Shown: piece by piece, positions 63,051 through 64,000 of the stretch | How the letters are laid out: every line of letters begins with the position of its first letter | Position numbering within the stretch: position 1 is the first letter of the stretch | DNA from: Candidatus Ichthyocystis hellenicum | GTDB taxonomy: Bacteria > Pseudomonadota > Gammaproteobacteria > Burkholderiales > 2013Ark19i | DNA length: 64,000 bases | Assembly (NCBI RefSeq): GCF_001460935.1 | Contig: NZ_LN906597.1 | Coordinates: 1,649,773-1,713,772 of the forward strand | Direction of reading: 5' to 3' | Program-made: the position numbers and the translations under genes | Notes under the pieces: generated by a model | The model's input: the letters and a program-made list of their open reading frames with translations, nothing else | What the model was told of the DNA's origin: nothing | Database searches by the model: none

Positions 63051-64000
63051 TTATCTAGAGTTTATAACCTTTTCAGTAAAACTATCCATAAATGACTCCA
63101 TCATCTGTATTTCATTACTCAATTTATCGACCGATTTACCAATACCATCACTACCGGCAGAAACTGAAGAACCACAAGCCCCATCCGCTATCATCTCATT
63201 ACGTATGCTAACTTTTTTTAGGATGTGTCTCAACATGATATTTTTACTATGTATAACGCCTGGGTATTTTATCCTCAAGAAGGATGAAGCCACATCAATA
63301 TCATTTTTATACATATCTGAATCCACACGTTCAAATATTTCTATAATTTCTTCCAGATAAACAAAATTACAAACATGTATAACAGGAAAAATGGTACCCC
63401 TAAGAGTCTTTACCTCCTTTACAAAATTATGCAAGCTAGAAATGAACTCCGAATTAGCTTGAGCAACATTACGATCATCTACTGATAGTCTCGTTAGCAA
63501 CGAATTCCTCAGTACAGACAGAAATGAATGCTTCATCTGCAAGAAAGATGCTTTAGCCAAGCAACGCAATAACTTGCTCACTCCACAATGATTTTTCAGA
63601 CCATCCATAAATGAGCTTATAGCAATAGATATAAGCATCATATATTCATGCACTTTATGTCCACCAGCAATACCCAATATTTTTGTCATATCTTCTCTTA
63701 TGATCATATCAGTATACATATTAATTCTATCTATCTTACTCATTAACCCTAGGACAGTCTTAAGACCATCACTATTATTGAACAGATTAGCATTGTCACA
63801 ACAAAAAATAACCCAATTATCTGGGAAGGGACAAATAAGATTCTCCGAAATAGGTCTATAAATAGGCTCGTATAAAGAAAAACTAGACCCCTTACGACCT
63901 ACAAGCAAAGCGGCTTCAAAAATCTCATTGTGCGACAATTGCATCAGGAAACCAACGGACTCTTTACAACTAATACCGAAAATAAACCTTAAAGACAATT
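63051..64000 (-). CDS. Family B member 20 (short type), 5' end cut by window edge
   Basis: At least 315 aa; unknown function. The first codon visible (TTG at 63998) is the Leu of the family E-L-S-L-R-F-I-F-G segment, so about 15 N-terminal residues lie beyond the window. Boxes: CKESVGFLMQLSHNEIF, EAALLVGRKGSSFSLYEPIY, FPDNWVIFCCDNANLFNNSD, LAKASFLQMKHSFLS, RGTIFPVIHVCNFVYLEEII then EIFERVDS, SSFLRIKYPGVIHSKNIML and NEIQMMESFMDSF. Resembles member 8 most (YEPIYRPISE against YEPVYQPISE). No membrane segment. Confidence 0.9.
   Translation of the reverse strand, partial: LSLRFIFGISCKESVGFLMQLSHNEIFEAALLVGRKGSSFSLYEPIYRPISENLICPFPDNWVIFCCDNANLFNNSDGLKTVLGLMSKIDRINMYTDMIIREDMTKILGIAGGHKVHEYMMLISIAISSFMDGLKNHCGVSKLLRCLAKASFLQMKHSFLSVLRNSLLTRLSVDDRNVAQANSEFISSLHNFVKEVKTLRGTIFPVIHVCNFVYLEEIIEIFERVDSDMYKNDIDVASSFLRIKYPGVIHSKNIMLRHILKKVSIRNEMIADGACGSSVSAGSDGIGKSVDKLSNEIQMMESFMDSFTEKVINSR

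Overview
The window is AT-rich DNA from a bacterium. Betaproteobacterial affinity is suggested by the EF-P sequence, whose loop-flanking and domain III residues follow the betaproteobacterial pattern. The striking feature is that most of the 64 kb consists of two tandemly arrayed paralogous gene families without a recognisable function, around a small block of housekeeping genes. As far as I know, the published genomes that match this best are the intracellular fish-gill (epitheliocystis) agents 'Candidatus Ichthyocystis', reported to have a compact core and many tandemly arrayed gene families. That assignment is inference; no marker gene here proves it.

Layout. (1) About 1-20 kb, plus strand: family A, eleven paralogs of roughly 370-420 aa. 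The first is cut by the window edge and one carries a frameshift at a poly-A tract. They share a MIN-type start, a Y-K-K-W-like box, an FAxKLNEINCGS..EEK box and a long LY..H..ENY..I.SK....F...G.DEECCMSF.FD box. A unit of about 2.55 kb is present three times (1.5-9.9 kb): in the last copy two genes are intact, in the first two copies the same genes are reduced to fragments. (2) 20.5-28.1 kb: two small proteins with paired membrane helices, one unknown 240-aa protein, then tgt, the efp-accA operon and pyruvate kinase. (3) 28.6-64 kb: family B, twenty recognisable members of about 315-560 aa, six on the plus strand (28.6-39.4 kb) and fourteen on the minus strand (39.45 kb to the window end, the last cut by the edge), plus several degraded copies. 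They share an N-terminal NPxSLLELS...FG..CKES...L.QLS....AALLVKR..xSFS.YE region and a C-terminal C-N-F-V-x-L-E-D-M-M-E-M-F-E box followed by an (S)SFLR.KY..LI..K.LR segment and an acidic EIKEMExFL end. Long members add HPMYQV, SLPEP and YxDPLCFFP boxes; short members lack them.

The arrays show active birth and death: nearly identical duplicated intergenic DNA, inverted and truncated copies, short in-frame tandem duplications, a 9-bp microsatellite, homopolymer tracts inside coding sequence and one homopolymer frameshift. Most members have their own gene-free upstream region of 300-1000 bp, so they probably are separate transcription units. Neither family shows signal peptides or transmembrane segments; both look cytosolic or secreted by a leaderless route, and a role as a diversified effector repertoire is plausible but not shown by the sequence.

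The housekeeping block is conventional apart from EF-P, whose post-translationally modified loop residue (Arg32 in betaproteobacteria, Lys34 in E. coli) is replaced by Cys.
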